From Rhynchopus sp. YZ270_cl-10 (lineage: Eukaryota > Euglenozoa > Diplonemea > Diplonemida > Diplonemidae), in NCBI GenBank assembly GCA_964035575.1, contig OZ037904.1:124001-188000 (forward strand): DNA of 64,000 bases, given 5' to 3'. A program made the position numbers and the translations under genes. The notes under the pieces are model-generated. The model was not told the DNA's origin, ran no database searches, and was given only the letters and a program-made list of their open reading frames with translations. Positions 55,680-64,000 of this stretch are shown here, one piece after another. The stretch's first letter is position 1, and every line of letters begins with the position of its first letter.

Positions 55680-56875
55680 TAGGGGAGGGTCACTGTACTC
55701 GATAAATGCGATTTTTCCGATTTTGATCCTCAGAACCGCAGAAGTCCCCGAAAACTATACCAAACCACCTAGGGGACCCAAAAAACGCACCAGCGCCCCA
55801 GTTTTGACACAGAAACACTCAGATGATGCCTGAAATGCAATTTTTAAAAAATGCCTACAGAACTTGTACCTGCCCACCCCCGTAGATAGAGCAAATCACA
55901 CATTCATCACGCCTCAGTGTGGGCCAGGGGCCAGAAAAGCCCCCAAAGCCACATATTTTCACCCCAGAACCTATCCCGAGGGGTACCCAGGCTGTTTCGG
56001 GGTGTTTAGAGGGACTTGGTGGAACTTAGAACCATGTTTCAAAAAGGGTACAAGTACTGTGCCAAGGGTTTTCCCACCCTAAGGTATCTGAAGCCGTCAA
56101 AAAACGTGAAGTGGGCAATAAATCAAAAAATACCCCCTGAGGTCAAAAAAACCACACCATAGGCCCATTTGGACCCCAAAAATCGAATTCCGCCCGGTTT
56201 TGGGCACTTTTAACCACTTCTGAGCGACTTTTTTGCGTTTTTTAAAAGTGACCACCAACTTGTACCTGCCCACCCCCCCTGTAGATAGAGCAACTCACAC
56301 ATCCATCACGCCTCAGTGTGAGCCAGGGGCCAGAAAAGCCCCCAAAGCCACATATTTTCACCCCAGAACCTATCCCGAGGGGTACCCAGGCTGTTTCGGG
56401 GTGTTTAGAGGGACTTGGTGGAACTTAGAACCATGTTTCAAAAGGGTACCAGTACTTGGTCCCTTGAGAGGGCAAACCCTTGGCACAGTACTTGTACCCT
56501 TTTTGAAACATGGTTCTAAGTTCCACCAAGTCCCTCTAAACACCCCGAAACAGCCTGGGTACCCCTCGGGATAGGTTCTGGGGTGAAAATATGTGGCTTT
56601 GGGGGCTTTTCTGGCCCCTGGCTCACACTGAGGCGTGATGGATGTGTGAGTTGCTCTATCTACGGGGGTGGGCAGGTACAAGTTCTGTAGGCACTCTTTT
56701 AAAATTGCATTTCAGGCATTATCTGAGTGTTTCTGTGTCAAAACTGGGGCGCTGGTGCGTTTTTTGGGTCCCCTAGGTGGTTTGGTATAGTTTTCGGGGA
56801 CTTCTGCGGTTCTGAGGATCAAAATCGGAAAAATCGCATTTATCGAGAGATTTAACGTGCAGTGACCCTCCCCTA
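55680..56875. mobile_element. Foldback element 1 (TAGGGGAGGGTCACTG ends)
   Basis: TAGGGGAGGGTCACTG (55680-55695) is perfectly inverted at 56860-56875. Arms of about 380 bases (55696-56080 and 56480-56859) are almost exact inverses, and a third, direct partial copy of the arm lies at 56260-56455. Nothing resembles a transposase. ORFs such as the 113-residue one here come from the arms. Oligo-G borders both ends. Confidence 0.8.
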
Positions 56876-56901
56876 GGGGGGGGGGGGGGGGGGGGGGGGG
56901 G
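56876..56901. repeat. G-run between foldback elements
   Basis: About 26 consecutive G separate elements 1 and 2. It is a likely assembly and replication trouble spot and could form G-quadruplexes. Confidence 0.9.
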
Positions 56902-58492
56902 TAGGGGGTCCGACTGTGAGTAAAATTACCGTACAAAAAACTCATTATTAAACTTCTGGTCATTTCCAAGGCAACTGCGGGTGAAAAACACCCTCAGAGT
57001 GGGTCACAGGGGGCCTGTGGGCCGAAAAACGACGCAGAAGCCACCCCAGAATACAAAAAAATGGGAAAAAATAGTGAAAAAACGGCTTTTTGACGGTTTT
57101 GGCCATGTTGGGCAAAATAGCGATTTTTCAAGAAAAAACCAAAAAAACGGTTATTTTTTGACATCACAAAACCTCTTTTGGCACAAATATGCCCCAAAAG
57201 TGGCCCGTGAGTCCATTCCAACCTGTTTCGGACGTATTTGACACTTTTGGAAGTGTTTTTTTGGTGTTTTTACGTCAAAAAAAATACCCTGGCAATACCC
57301 TGACCGCGCTCCGGCAGCATTCCGGCATGCTGTTTGACCCATATAGGGGTCAAGAAATGGCCAAAAACCCCCGAAAAAGGACCCTGGGAGCCCAGATAGT
57401 TCCAAATTTCCACCACATCCACACCTAAACACCGCAAAAACACCACAGAAAGTCGTCTTTAAAAACACACTTTTTTCAAAAAGGTCATTATGGAGCCTGT
57501 CTGACGATAGCGATTTTTCAAGAAAAAACCAAAAAAACGGCTATTTTTTGACATCACAAAACCTCTTTTGGCACAAATATGCCCCAAAAGTGGCCCGTGA
57601 GTCCATTCCAACCTGTTTTGGACATATTTGACACTTTTGCAAGTGTTTTTTTGGTGTTTTTACATCAAAAAAAAATGGTATGGCAATGGTATGGCAGCGC
57701 TCCGGTAGCATTCCAGCATGCTGTTTGACCCATATAGGGGTCAAGAAATGGCTAAAAACCCCCGAAAAAGGACCCTGGGAGCCCAGATAGTTCCAAATTT
57801 CCACCACATCCCCATCCAAACACTGCAAAAACACGACAGAAAGTCGTCTTAAAAAACACACTTTTTTCAAAAAGGCTATTATGGAACCTGCCTGATGACC
57901 TTTTTGAAAAAAGTGTGTTTTTTAAGACGATTTTCTGTGGTGTTTTTGCGGTGTTTGGGTGGGGATGAGGTGGAAATTTGGAAAGATTGGGGTTCCGGGG
58001 GCCCTTTTTCAGGGGTTTTAAGCAAAAATATGGCCAAGAATGTGGTCGGAGCAATGGTGGCAGTGCTGTCCAAGGACCGTCCAAGGATTTTTTTGGGGTG
58101 TTTTTCAGCGTGAAAACACCAAAAAAACACTTGCAAAAGTGTCAAATATGTCCAAAACAGGTTGGAATGGACTCACGGGCCACTTTTGGGGCATATTTGT
58201 GCCAAAAGAGGTTTTGTGATGTCAAAAAATAACCGTTTTTTTGGTTTTTTCTTGAAAAATCGCTATTTTGCCCAACATGGCCAAAACCGCCAAAAAGCCG
58301 TTTTTTCACTATTTTTTTCCATTTTTTTGTATTCTGGGGTGGCTTCTGGGTCGTTTTTCGGCCCACAGGCCCCCTGTGACCCACTCTGAGGGTGTTTTTC
58401 ACCCGCAGTTGCCTTGGAAATGACCAGAAGTTTAATAATGAGTTTTTTGTACGAAATTTTATACACAAGTCTATTAGGAGTCGGACCCCCTA
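56902..58492. mobile_element. Foldback element 2 (TAGGGGGTCCGACT ends)
   Basis: TAGGGGGTCCGACT at 56902 is inverted at 58479-58492. Outer arms 56940-57270 and 58110-58455 are near-exact inverses. A 350-base unit containing TGTTTGACCCATATAGGGGT is present at 57140-57470 and again at 57505-57860. No transposase-like frame. Confidence 0.8.
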
Positions 58493-59314
58493 GGCATACT
58501 GTGCAGGCGAGCCGTTTTTAGGCGAGTTTTTCGTTTTCCTGATTTTCAGGAAAAACTCGCCAAAAACTCGCCCTACTCGCCCATTACTCGCCTATTACTC
58601 GCCAAAACTCGCCAAAAACTCGCCAAAACTCGCCTAAACTCGCCTAAACTCGCCCCAATTTGGGTGCAAATCCTGGTGCACATACGCACCTTGGGGGTGA
58701 AAATGTGCACCAGGATGTGAAAATGGAGGGCGGGGGTGACTGATGACAACATGCCACTCGAAAACACAAAAAAATTGAAATTGTGTCACTTGTACGTCTA
58801 AAGGCAACCATGTCACGGCAGTGGCTGACAGGCATGTATGTAAACATTTGCTCCAGGGGAAGATCCAGGCGTGCCATAGATCCCGGGGGACAAGACGTGC
58901 TACAATCCGGAGGATGACGAAGACATGAGCCGGGGCTACACTCGCTATACAACAATGTCCTCGCCATGCCGGTAAATGGCAACCCTGCAGGCCACCCCTT
59001 GGCGGTACTCCCCCACGACTACATCGCACCCATCTGTGCAAGCTTCATGGATCCGCAGAAGCTACAGCTGGACTGGTGGTACTGGTTGTGGAAGCCTACA
59101 AAGCAAACTGTAGAGGTCTTGTTCAAGTGGAACGAAAAAAATTTTCTCTTCAAAACTCAAATTTCCCTCATATTTTCGTGTGTACACTTTTCCCAAGGTA
59201 AAATCCCTACCAAAAAAAAAACTCGCCAAAACTCGCCCCCCAAAAATAGGCGAGTTTTAGGCGAGTTTTTGGCGAGTAGGCGAGTTTTTTTTACTCGCCC
59301 GCACAGTATGCCTA
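58491..59314. mobile_element. Foldback element 3 (TAGGCATACTGTGC ends, ACTCGCC repeats)
   Basis: TAGGCATACTGTGC at 58491 is inverted at 59301-59314. Its first TA is the last TA of element 2. Both ends carry arrays of CTCGCC/GGCGAG heptamers in mixed orientation (58505-58655 and 59220-59300). The unique middle (58660-59170) has a plus-strand frame with HPLAVLPHDYIAPICASF and DWWYWLWKP, perhaps a captured gene fragment. Confidence 0.75.
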
Positions 59315-59535
59315 GGCATAGTGTGCAGACGAACATTTTTGGTTCGTCGACGAACAAAATGTTCGTCGGTTTTGTTCGTCGATGTTCGTCGACGAACATC
59401 GACGAACATCGACGAACAGGTCCCTGCCACAAGGGCAACCCACGACGAACAACGACGAACATCGACGAACAAAAATTTTTTTTCCCCCCACGACGAACAT
59501 CGACGAACATTTTGTTCGTCTGCACACTATGCCTA
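59313..59535. mobile_element. Foldback element 4 (TAGGCATAGTGTGC ends, CGACGAACAT repeats)
   Basis: TAGGCATAGTGTGCAGACGAAC-type left end is inverted at 59514-59535. Its TA is shared with element 3, and its end sequence differs from that of element 3 by one base within the first 14. The body is CGACGAACAT repeats in both orientations around a short unique core (GGTCCCTGCCACAAGGGCAA). G18 follows. Confidence 0.8.
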
Positions 59536-59788
59536 GGGGGGGGGGGGGGGTTGCATAGAGGCTTGTGAGGGAGGGAACAGTGTGTCCCCTTTTTCAAAGA
59601 AGGTAACAACAAAAATGAATACAATTTTTTTTTTTGAAAGATGACTCATGAACCCACAGATACAAAAAAATAAATAAAAAGAACGTTCGCTTTCGTTGGG
59701 GGAGGACACATCTTAGATAGAGATCCTGGAAACATAACATAGCCTTACGAAAGCAAAATTGGACAAAAAAATAATAACAAAATCTATT
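59536..59788. other. Spacer with G tract
   Basis: A run of about 16 G, then A/T-rich DNA. Includes the left copy (59784-59788) of the CTATT duplication flanking the next element. Confidence 0.5.
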
Positions 59789-60022
59789 TGGTGTGGCTGA
59801 ACCCAAAAAAAAGGGTATTATTTAGCAGTTTGTTAGCACTTTTTTAGCATGCATTTTTGGGGGGGTGGTGTCAGTGTTTTTTCTAAGGGGGTTGGAGGGG
59901 GGCACTTTACACCCCTGGGATTTTTTTGGGGAAATACCGCCCCCCTCGAGGGGGGCGGTATTTTGGATTTTATTTTTTGGATTACTGTGGGTTTAAAGAT
60001 CAGTGGGACATTTTCAAACACC

Positions 60023-60322
60023 ATGTCGCTCACTCCGACCACTGCGCCGTCCGTCTACGCCCAGGACAGGCGTTTTTTGGTAGCAGTCAGCAAGTACTGT
60101 TGGCTAGAAGCCAACGCAGACGGGTACTATTGTACCCTCTGCCGCCGACACTACAACACTGGAGAGTGGGTATCAGCCCAATGGACAACGTGCAGAGGCT
60201 GGACGAGAAAGCAGAGCGACACCACGTCAGCGTCGCCCACAGGAGAGCAACGATCTGAGCAACGATCCCAGCAACGATCCTCCTCCTATGTCTTGATAAA
60301 GTACGCTACACACACACCATGA
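60023..60322 (+). pseudogene. Zinc-finger (BED-like) transposase N-terminus fragment
   Basis: From MSLTPTTAPS the frame reads FLVAVSKYCWLEANADGYYC with CTLCRRHYNTGEW. The spacing of the two Cys and the Trp is like BED/C2H2 fingers of transposases. The matching His pair (RHHVSVAHRR) is in the neighbouring frame from about 60200, so one frameshift seems to separate Cys and His halves. There is no catalytic domain. This may be the remnant of the element's own transposase. Confidence 0.35.
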
Positions 60323-60630
60323 TATTCTGATGAGACTGAGGCCTCGTCGAGAAAGCTCGGAATACACCCAAAAATCCCTGAAAAACCACTTTTTCTGGGG
60401 AAAAATTTTTTTTTTACCGCCCCCCTCGAAATGAAAAACTCAAATCCTAGAAAAAACACTGGGTGTATAAAAAAAAAATTTCCCCACGGGTGTTGGAAAA
60501 ATTATTATTTTTTTTCGTTGCTGAGCTTTTTAACGCCGGCATTTGCATTTCCGGAATCCGTCCGGCCAGTGGTGGGGTCAATTTGCCGAAATGGCCAAGT
60601 TCTCGTTTTTGGTCAATTTTTCGCAGTGCA

Positions 60631-60939
60631 CAGTATACACAGTATACACAGTATACACAGTATACACAGTATACACAGTATACACAGTATACACAGTATA
60701 CACAGTATACACAGTATACACAGTATACACAGTATACACAGTATACACAGTATACACAGTATACACAGTATACACAGTATACACAGTATACACAGTATAC
60801 ACAGTATACACAGTATACACAGTATACACAGTATACACAGTATACACAGTATACACAGTATACACAGTATACACAGTATACACAGTATACACAGTATACA
60901 CAGTATACACAGTATACACAGTATACACAGTATACACAG
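60631..60939. repeat. CAGTATACA 9-mer satellite
   Basis: About 34 near-perfect copies. Because 9 is divisible by 3, each frame gives a tripeptide repeat (IHS, YTQ, VYT), so the long ORFs across it on both strands are artefacts. It lies inside the 59789-61216 element. Confidence 0.95.
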
Positions 60940-61216
60940 GGGGAAAACTCACTTTGTGGGCGCCGCAGGCGCACGGTACGCATCTTTCGAGATTTTTTCC
61001 AGCCCCGTTCTGTGCGTTCTTTTGACTCAGCGAGTCGATTGCGTTCAACGGTGGGGTCACACATGAGTATGCAAGAGCGGAGGCGCGTCAACAGGGGGAG
61101 TGGAAAAACCCCAAGGTAAAAAAATGTTTTTATACACCACCCCTAAAAAAAGGGTATTATTTAGCAGTTTGTTAGCACTTTTTTAGCATGCAAATTTGCT
61201 GGTTTCAGCCACACCA

Positions 61217-61558
61217 CTATTCTAGAAAAAAAAGGAGAGTCATAGTTGACACGGGAGACAGTTGTCTTTTGTGGCAGCTCCCCACCGGTGTCTTTGTTTT
61301 CATTTGATCATTTGGACCAAAGATAGAACCTGTTTGGTATGCAAGATGAAAGAGTTGTCGTAACTGCAAACGCCTCGCCATCGGCGGACGGGACGTGATG
61401 AATGTACCTTTGTTGCTGTGCTGAATATATCTAAAAAATGGTGTCACGCTGTGTGGGTGTAAAAGGGGCAAAGCAGACAGAAAAGAACCGCTTGGAAAAA
61501 AGGGAAAATGGCTTTTCCTCAAAAAGAAGAGAAAAAAAACCCCTTTTTTTCTCTCCAT
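61217..61558. other. Intergenic region
   Basis: Begins with the right CTATT duplication (61217-61221). No gene is supported before the stop codon of the next gene at 61559. Confidence 0.5.
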
Positions 61559-62581
61559 CTACATCAGCACCTCCTCTCGGATCCATTGCACGCTCTCTGG
61601 GATCTCCCCGTTTTGATCTCGCTGGACTACACGCTTCCATCGGATTGACTTGTCATTCGTGTCTACGGGCTGCAGCGGGACACGTGGTGGCGATGCATGA
61701 TATGGGACGTGCTGTGGCACATGCGACACGTGGTGAGGCACCAGCATGTCCCGCTCCCGCTCCCTCTCCCTCTCCCGCTCTCCCCTGACCAGCGTGAACC
61801 TCCCTGGTGACCCCACCGCTGTGAGTGGGCTGGCAGCAACCTGCAGGCCTGTTTTGTGTTATTGTAGTATTGTGTTGTCAATACATTTTGCAAGACCCCC
61901 CCCTCTCGAACATACCACCCACATGCCGCGTGGCGTGCTGTGCTGCCGACGGTGCGTACGGCGACAGGATTGCAGTGTTGCCTTCATGGTACTGCCTGCC
62001 AATCGACGCCGGCGGCGGCGGCGGCGGCCACGCAGCATGCGACGCTGTAGGGCGCTGCGGGGACACATGCTGGTGCCCCATGCCATACATATGAGCCACA
62101 TGCTGATGCTGCTCCGACACACGCTGTGTGTGCGGACGTCCCGCGAACCCTCCCAACGGGTCTGGTGTCCCAAGGGGCATCGTTTCGCCGTTTCTGTGCA
62201 TTTTATTAAATTTCTTTACTTTTTGAAAACCCCCATCCCATACCTATAAAGGTGAGCATATTGCGCAGGTGTGAGTCCTGCAGCATTCACTCCCCCTCCT
62301 CCTCCTCCTCCTCCCCCTATGCCATCCGCACGCTGCCCTGCGCGCATGCCCCCACGCGACGCTGCTAAGGAAAGACGAAGGAGAGCGCGCTTCTTGATCT
62401 CCATCACATGTTTGTCCACATCGAAGCCTCCACCCGGTGCACCAGCGCCACCAGGCTCGCCTGTGGGCTGTGCGGAGTCTGCGCCGGGACCCCCTATAGG
62501 GGGTGGCGCCGCTGTTGGCCCTGGGTCCAACGCAGTGTTGCCTGCGACAGAGTGGCCTGCGTCGCTCATTCTGTCTGACAT
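61559..62581 (-). CDS. Gly/Pro-rich protein of unknown function (3 exons)
   Basis: Exons 62244-62581, 61916-62193 and 61559-61848 are joined by introns of 50 and 67 bases. Donors GTATGG and GTATGT and acceptors CACAG and AACAG match in phase 2 and phase 1, giving 301 residues. The N-terminus is disordered (Gly/Pro/Ala). FDVDKHVMEIKKRALLRLSL is a likely helix, and Gly9 and Pro6 runs follow. The middle is His/Gln/Met-rich (HQHVAHMYGMGHQHV). The C-terminus has an Arg/Glu repeat and ends in a compact-looking SIRWKRVVQRDQNGEIPESV block. No domain was recognised. The amino-acid bias is reminiscent of RNA-binding or cytoskeletal scaffold proteins, which is weak inference. Confidence 0.6.
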
Positions 62582-63249
62582 GGCACTATAAGGGGAAAGG
62601 GGAAGAGGGGAGAGGGGAGGGGGGAGGGAGATGGGGAACTGTGTTTGTTTGGTTTTCCCCTGGTGTGGTGGTGGAGGGGCGGGCAGGGGGGTGAGAAGAA
62701 TATCTAAAAAAAAATGCTAAAAAGTGGATCGCAAATAATTTGTCCGCATTTCGACCATTTTTGTGTACTTAATATATTTCTCTTCACTCCCCAGAAAAAT
62801 CCTACGACACAAAAACAACAACATGTACCCGAGGGCATGTCAAGAAGCCGACACCGTGGAATGACGCTTTTCAGTCCACCAAAATCTGCTCCAGGCTACA
62901 GCCTGCTTCAGAGCCTACCAGCTCCAGGGGATGATGAGCTCCCGAGTGATGTTTTGACAACAAACGTGCTGAATAAGCCATCGGTTGATGATCAACTCTA
63001 GTCTGAGCCGCCTTGTCATGGATCTCCACGAGCAGATGAAGCAGACAAAGATGATGTGTAACAAACTTCTCGAAAGCTCATGCACAAGTACGTTCCACCC
63101 ACAGAATGTACACGTCACTGGTATGTAATATAACGTTCGGCTGATTCCTGACCTCTCACAAGGGTCAGACATATGTGAACGAGATCTGGCTCGCAGAAGA
63201 TAAGAGGAAGCACCAAAAAGAGTGAAAAATAAGTGAGCCCCCGCACAGC
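62582..63249 (+). other. Likely upstream exon region of the transposase-like gene
   Basis: After a G-rich leader the plus strand has an open stretch at about 62976-63115 reading SSLSRLVMDLHEQMKQTKMM. It ends at GTATGTAA, a strong donor for this genome. It resembles a coiled helix that could precede the 63265 exon, but the splice phases I tried do not match, so the join is unproven. Confidence 0.3.
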
Positions 63250-63981
63250 GTGCTGTCTTCTTGCAGCGCTGAGGTTGTGCGTGAGGCTACCGCTCATGCT
63301 GAGGTTGGGCGTGACATACTTTGTGCCGGGGCGTCAATGGGCCTAGCGTACAAGACGTTGCAGCAGCGGGAGAAGCCATTTAAGGATAAGGCAGAGGCTC
63401 AGGTAGGTGATGTGCAGAAATCGCTCTCTTTGCTTCTGAAGTATTTCCCCCTGCGACTGGGCGGTGACTTCCCGACCATTATCATCACGTGGGATGGGTA
63501 TTCACCGTACAGTGCCTTCAGGTCCCAACTTGCACGGAAGAGGCTTGCAGTTGCTGCGACGAACGGGCTTGAAGCGACAAACTTTTTGACGGTCGCTGAC
63601 AAAAAAAAATCCACCTTCCACGACTGGTGGGTTTTTACCTTTCTGCCACAGCTCTCAAACATTCAACAGCGCATCCTCAGGAAGGGAGGCTTCGAATTTT
63701 CACTCATCTACTACAAAATCGGGGGAGATCATGCCGAGTTGACAAGTCTCTTCAAAGGTGTCGGTCCCGGGGGACATAGAAGTGCGTTCTGTGCGACCGC
63801 AATGCAACACGAAGCTGAGCAAACAGCTCGCAACTCTGGAGAAGTACTACTCTTCCCTGGACATTCCTGGACTTCCATGGAGAGGCGGATGAAGAAGTTA
63901 TGGCGACGACGTGGACACCTGGTGACGCTGAAGGAGACAAAGAAGGAGGAGACTTACAGAAAAGCTGCAGTAAAATATTAA
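63250..63981 (+). CDS. Transposase-like protein, partial
   Basis: An open frame of 243 codons, probably an exon starting near CTTGCAG (63265). WDGYSPYSAF and, 80 residues on, GGDHAELTSLFKGVGPGGHR look like the first and second Asp regions of some eukaryotic DDE-type transposases (compare the WDG and GDH...GLSGP pattern). A basic end (MERRMKKLWRRRGH) follows. The frame closes at 63981 close to the window edge, so the third acidic residue and the C-terminus could lie in a later exon. The family is not established. Confidence 0.35.
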   Translation: MLSSCSAEVVREATAHAEVGRDILCAGASMGLAYKTLQQREKPFKDKAEAQVGDVQKSLSLLLKYFPLRLGGDFPTIIITWDGYSPYSAFRSQLARKRLAVAATNGLEATNFLTVADKKKSTFHDWWVFTFLPQLSNIQQRILRKGGFEFSLIYYKIGGDHAELTSLFKGVGPGGHRSAFCATAMQHEAEQTARNSGEVLLFPGHSWTSMERRMKKLWRRRGHLVTLKETKKEETYRKAAVKY

Positions 63982-64000
63982 AATATGAGGGGGTAGTGGC

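Larger units (their letters stand above)
59789..61216. mobile_element. TIR element with 5-bp target duplication
   Basis: TGGTGTGGCTGAACCC (59789-59804) is inverted at 61201-61216 with one mismatch, and CTATT stands immediately outside both ends. Just inside each end is a direct repeat, GGGTATTATTTAGCAGTTTG and following (59813-59850 and 61152-61190). The interior holds a zinc-finger-like frame and a 9-mer satellite. Bases 60960-61065 are related to 6660-6770. TG...CA ends with a 5-bp duplication are typical of retroviral-type integration, but the inverted ends are not LTRs, so the class is open. Confidence 0.65.

Noticed and set aside
56233-56681. Related 103- and 113-residue ORFs on opposite strands
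   Set aside because: They come from the two arms of an inverted repeat, not from paralogous genes.
58634-59041. 135-residue minus-strand ORF within foldback element 3
   Set aside because: Overlaps an equally open plus-strand frame and heptamer repeats; no motif supports either as an intact gene.
60447-61119. Four long overlapping ORFs (160-218 residues) on both strands
   Set aside because: They are produced by the 9-base CAGTATACA satellite, which has no stop in most frames.

Overview
The window is nuclear DNA of a single-celled eukaryote. Its genes encode mitochondrial presequences, secretory signal peptides, a tRNA-splicing endonuclease subunit and a CK1-type kinase. Several genes carry spliceosomal introns of about 30-360 bases, and eight of the nine donors I could place begin GTAT while all acceptors end in AG. 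I cannot name the lineage. No spliced-leader, rRNA or spliceosomal RNA sequence was recognised. All convincing host genes lie on the minus strand. The space between them is full of A and T homopolymers and short repeats.

Layout. Bases 1-20,400 hold no convincing host gene. They contain inverted-repeat (foldback) and TIR elements, including a Harbinger-like MITE (6.2-6.9 kb) and a 3.5 kb element with a probable 9-bp target duplication (12.3-15.8 kb). Genes begin at 20.7 kb: a CK1-like kinase, a SpoU-type RNA methyltransferase, a type I membrane protein, a small three-TM protein, a Sen34-like tRNA endonuclease subunit, a mitochondrial EF-hand isocitrate dehydrogenase, a membrane-anchored carbonic-anhydrase-like protein with one zinc histidine replaced, a decayed coiled-coil/ATPase gene (RHS/Crinkler-like) with a truncated tandem copy, a Cys-rich/RRM-like protein, an Atg27/MRH-type membrane protein, a papain-family protease, and a three-exon protein of unknown role. 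A transposase-like fragment is at the right edge (plus strand).

The genes form no obvious pathway. Several are secretory or endomembrane proteins (membrane CA, Atg27-like, protease, 26.9 kb protein). The most unusual content is mobile. Four foldback elements with TAGG...CCTA ends sit end to end at 55.7-59.5 kb, and a fifth lies at 24.2 kb. Each carries its own private repeats. A TA-target MITE at 42.7 kb has a clean empty site in the neighbouring duplicate. A 1.4 kb TIR element (59.8-61.2 kb) has a 5-bp duplication. Dozens of short A-tract-flanked hairpin modules are spread through the intergenic DNA.

All coordinates and splice sites come from reading by eye, with phase checks. No alignment, folding or database search was run.
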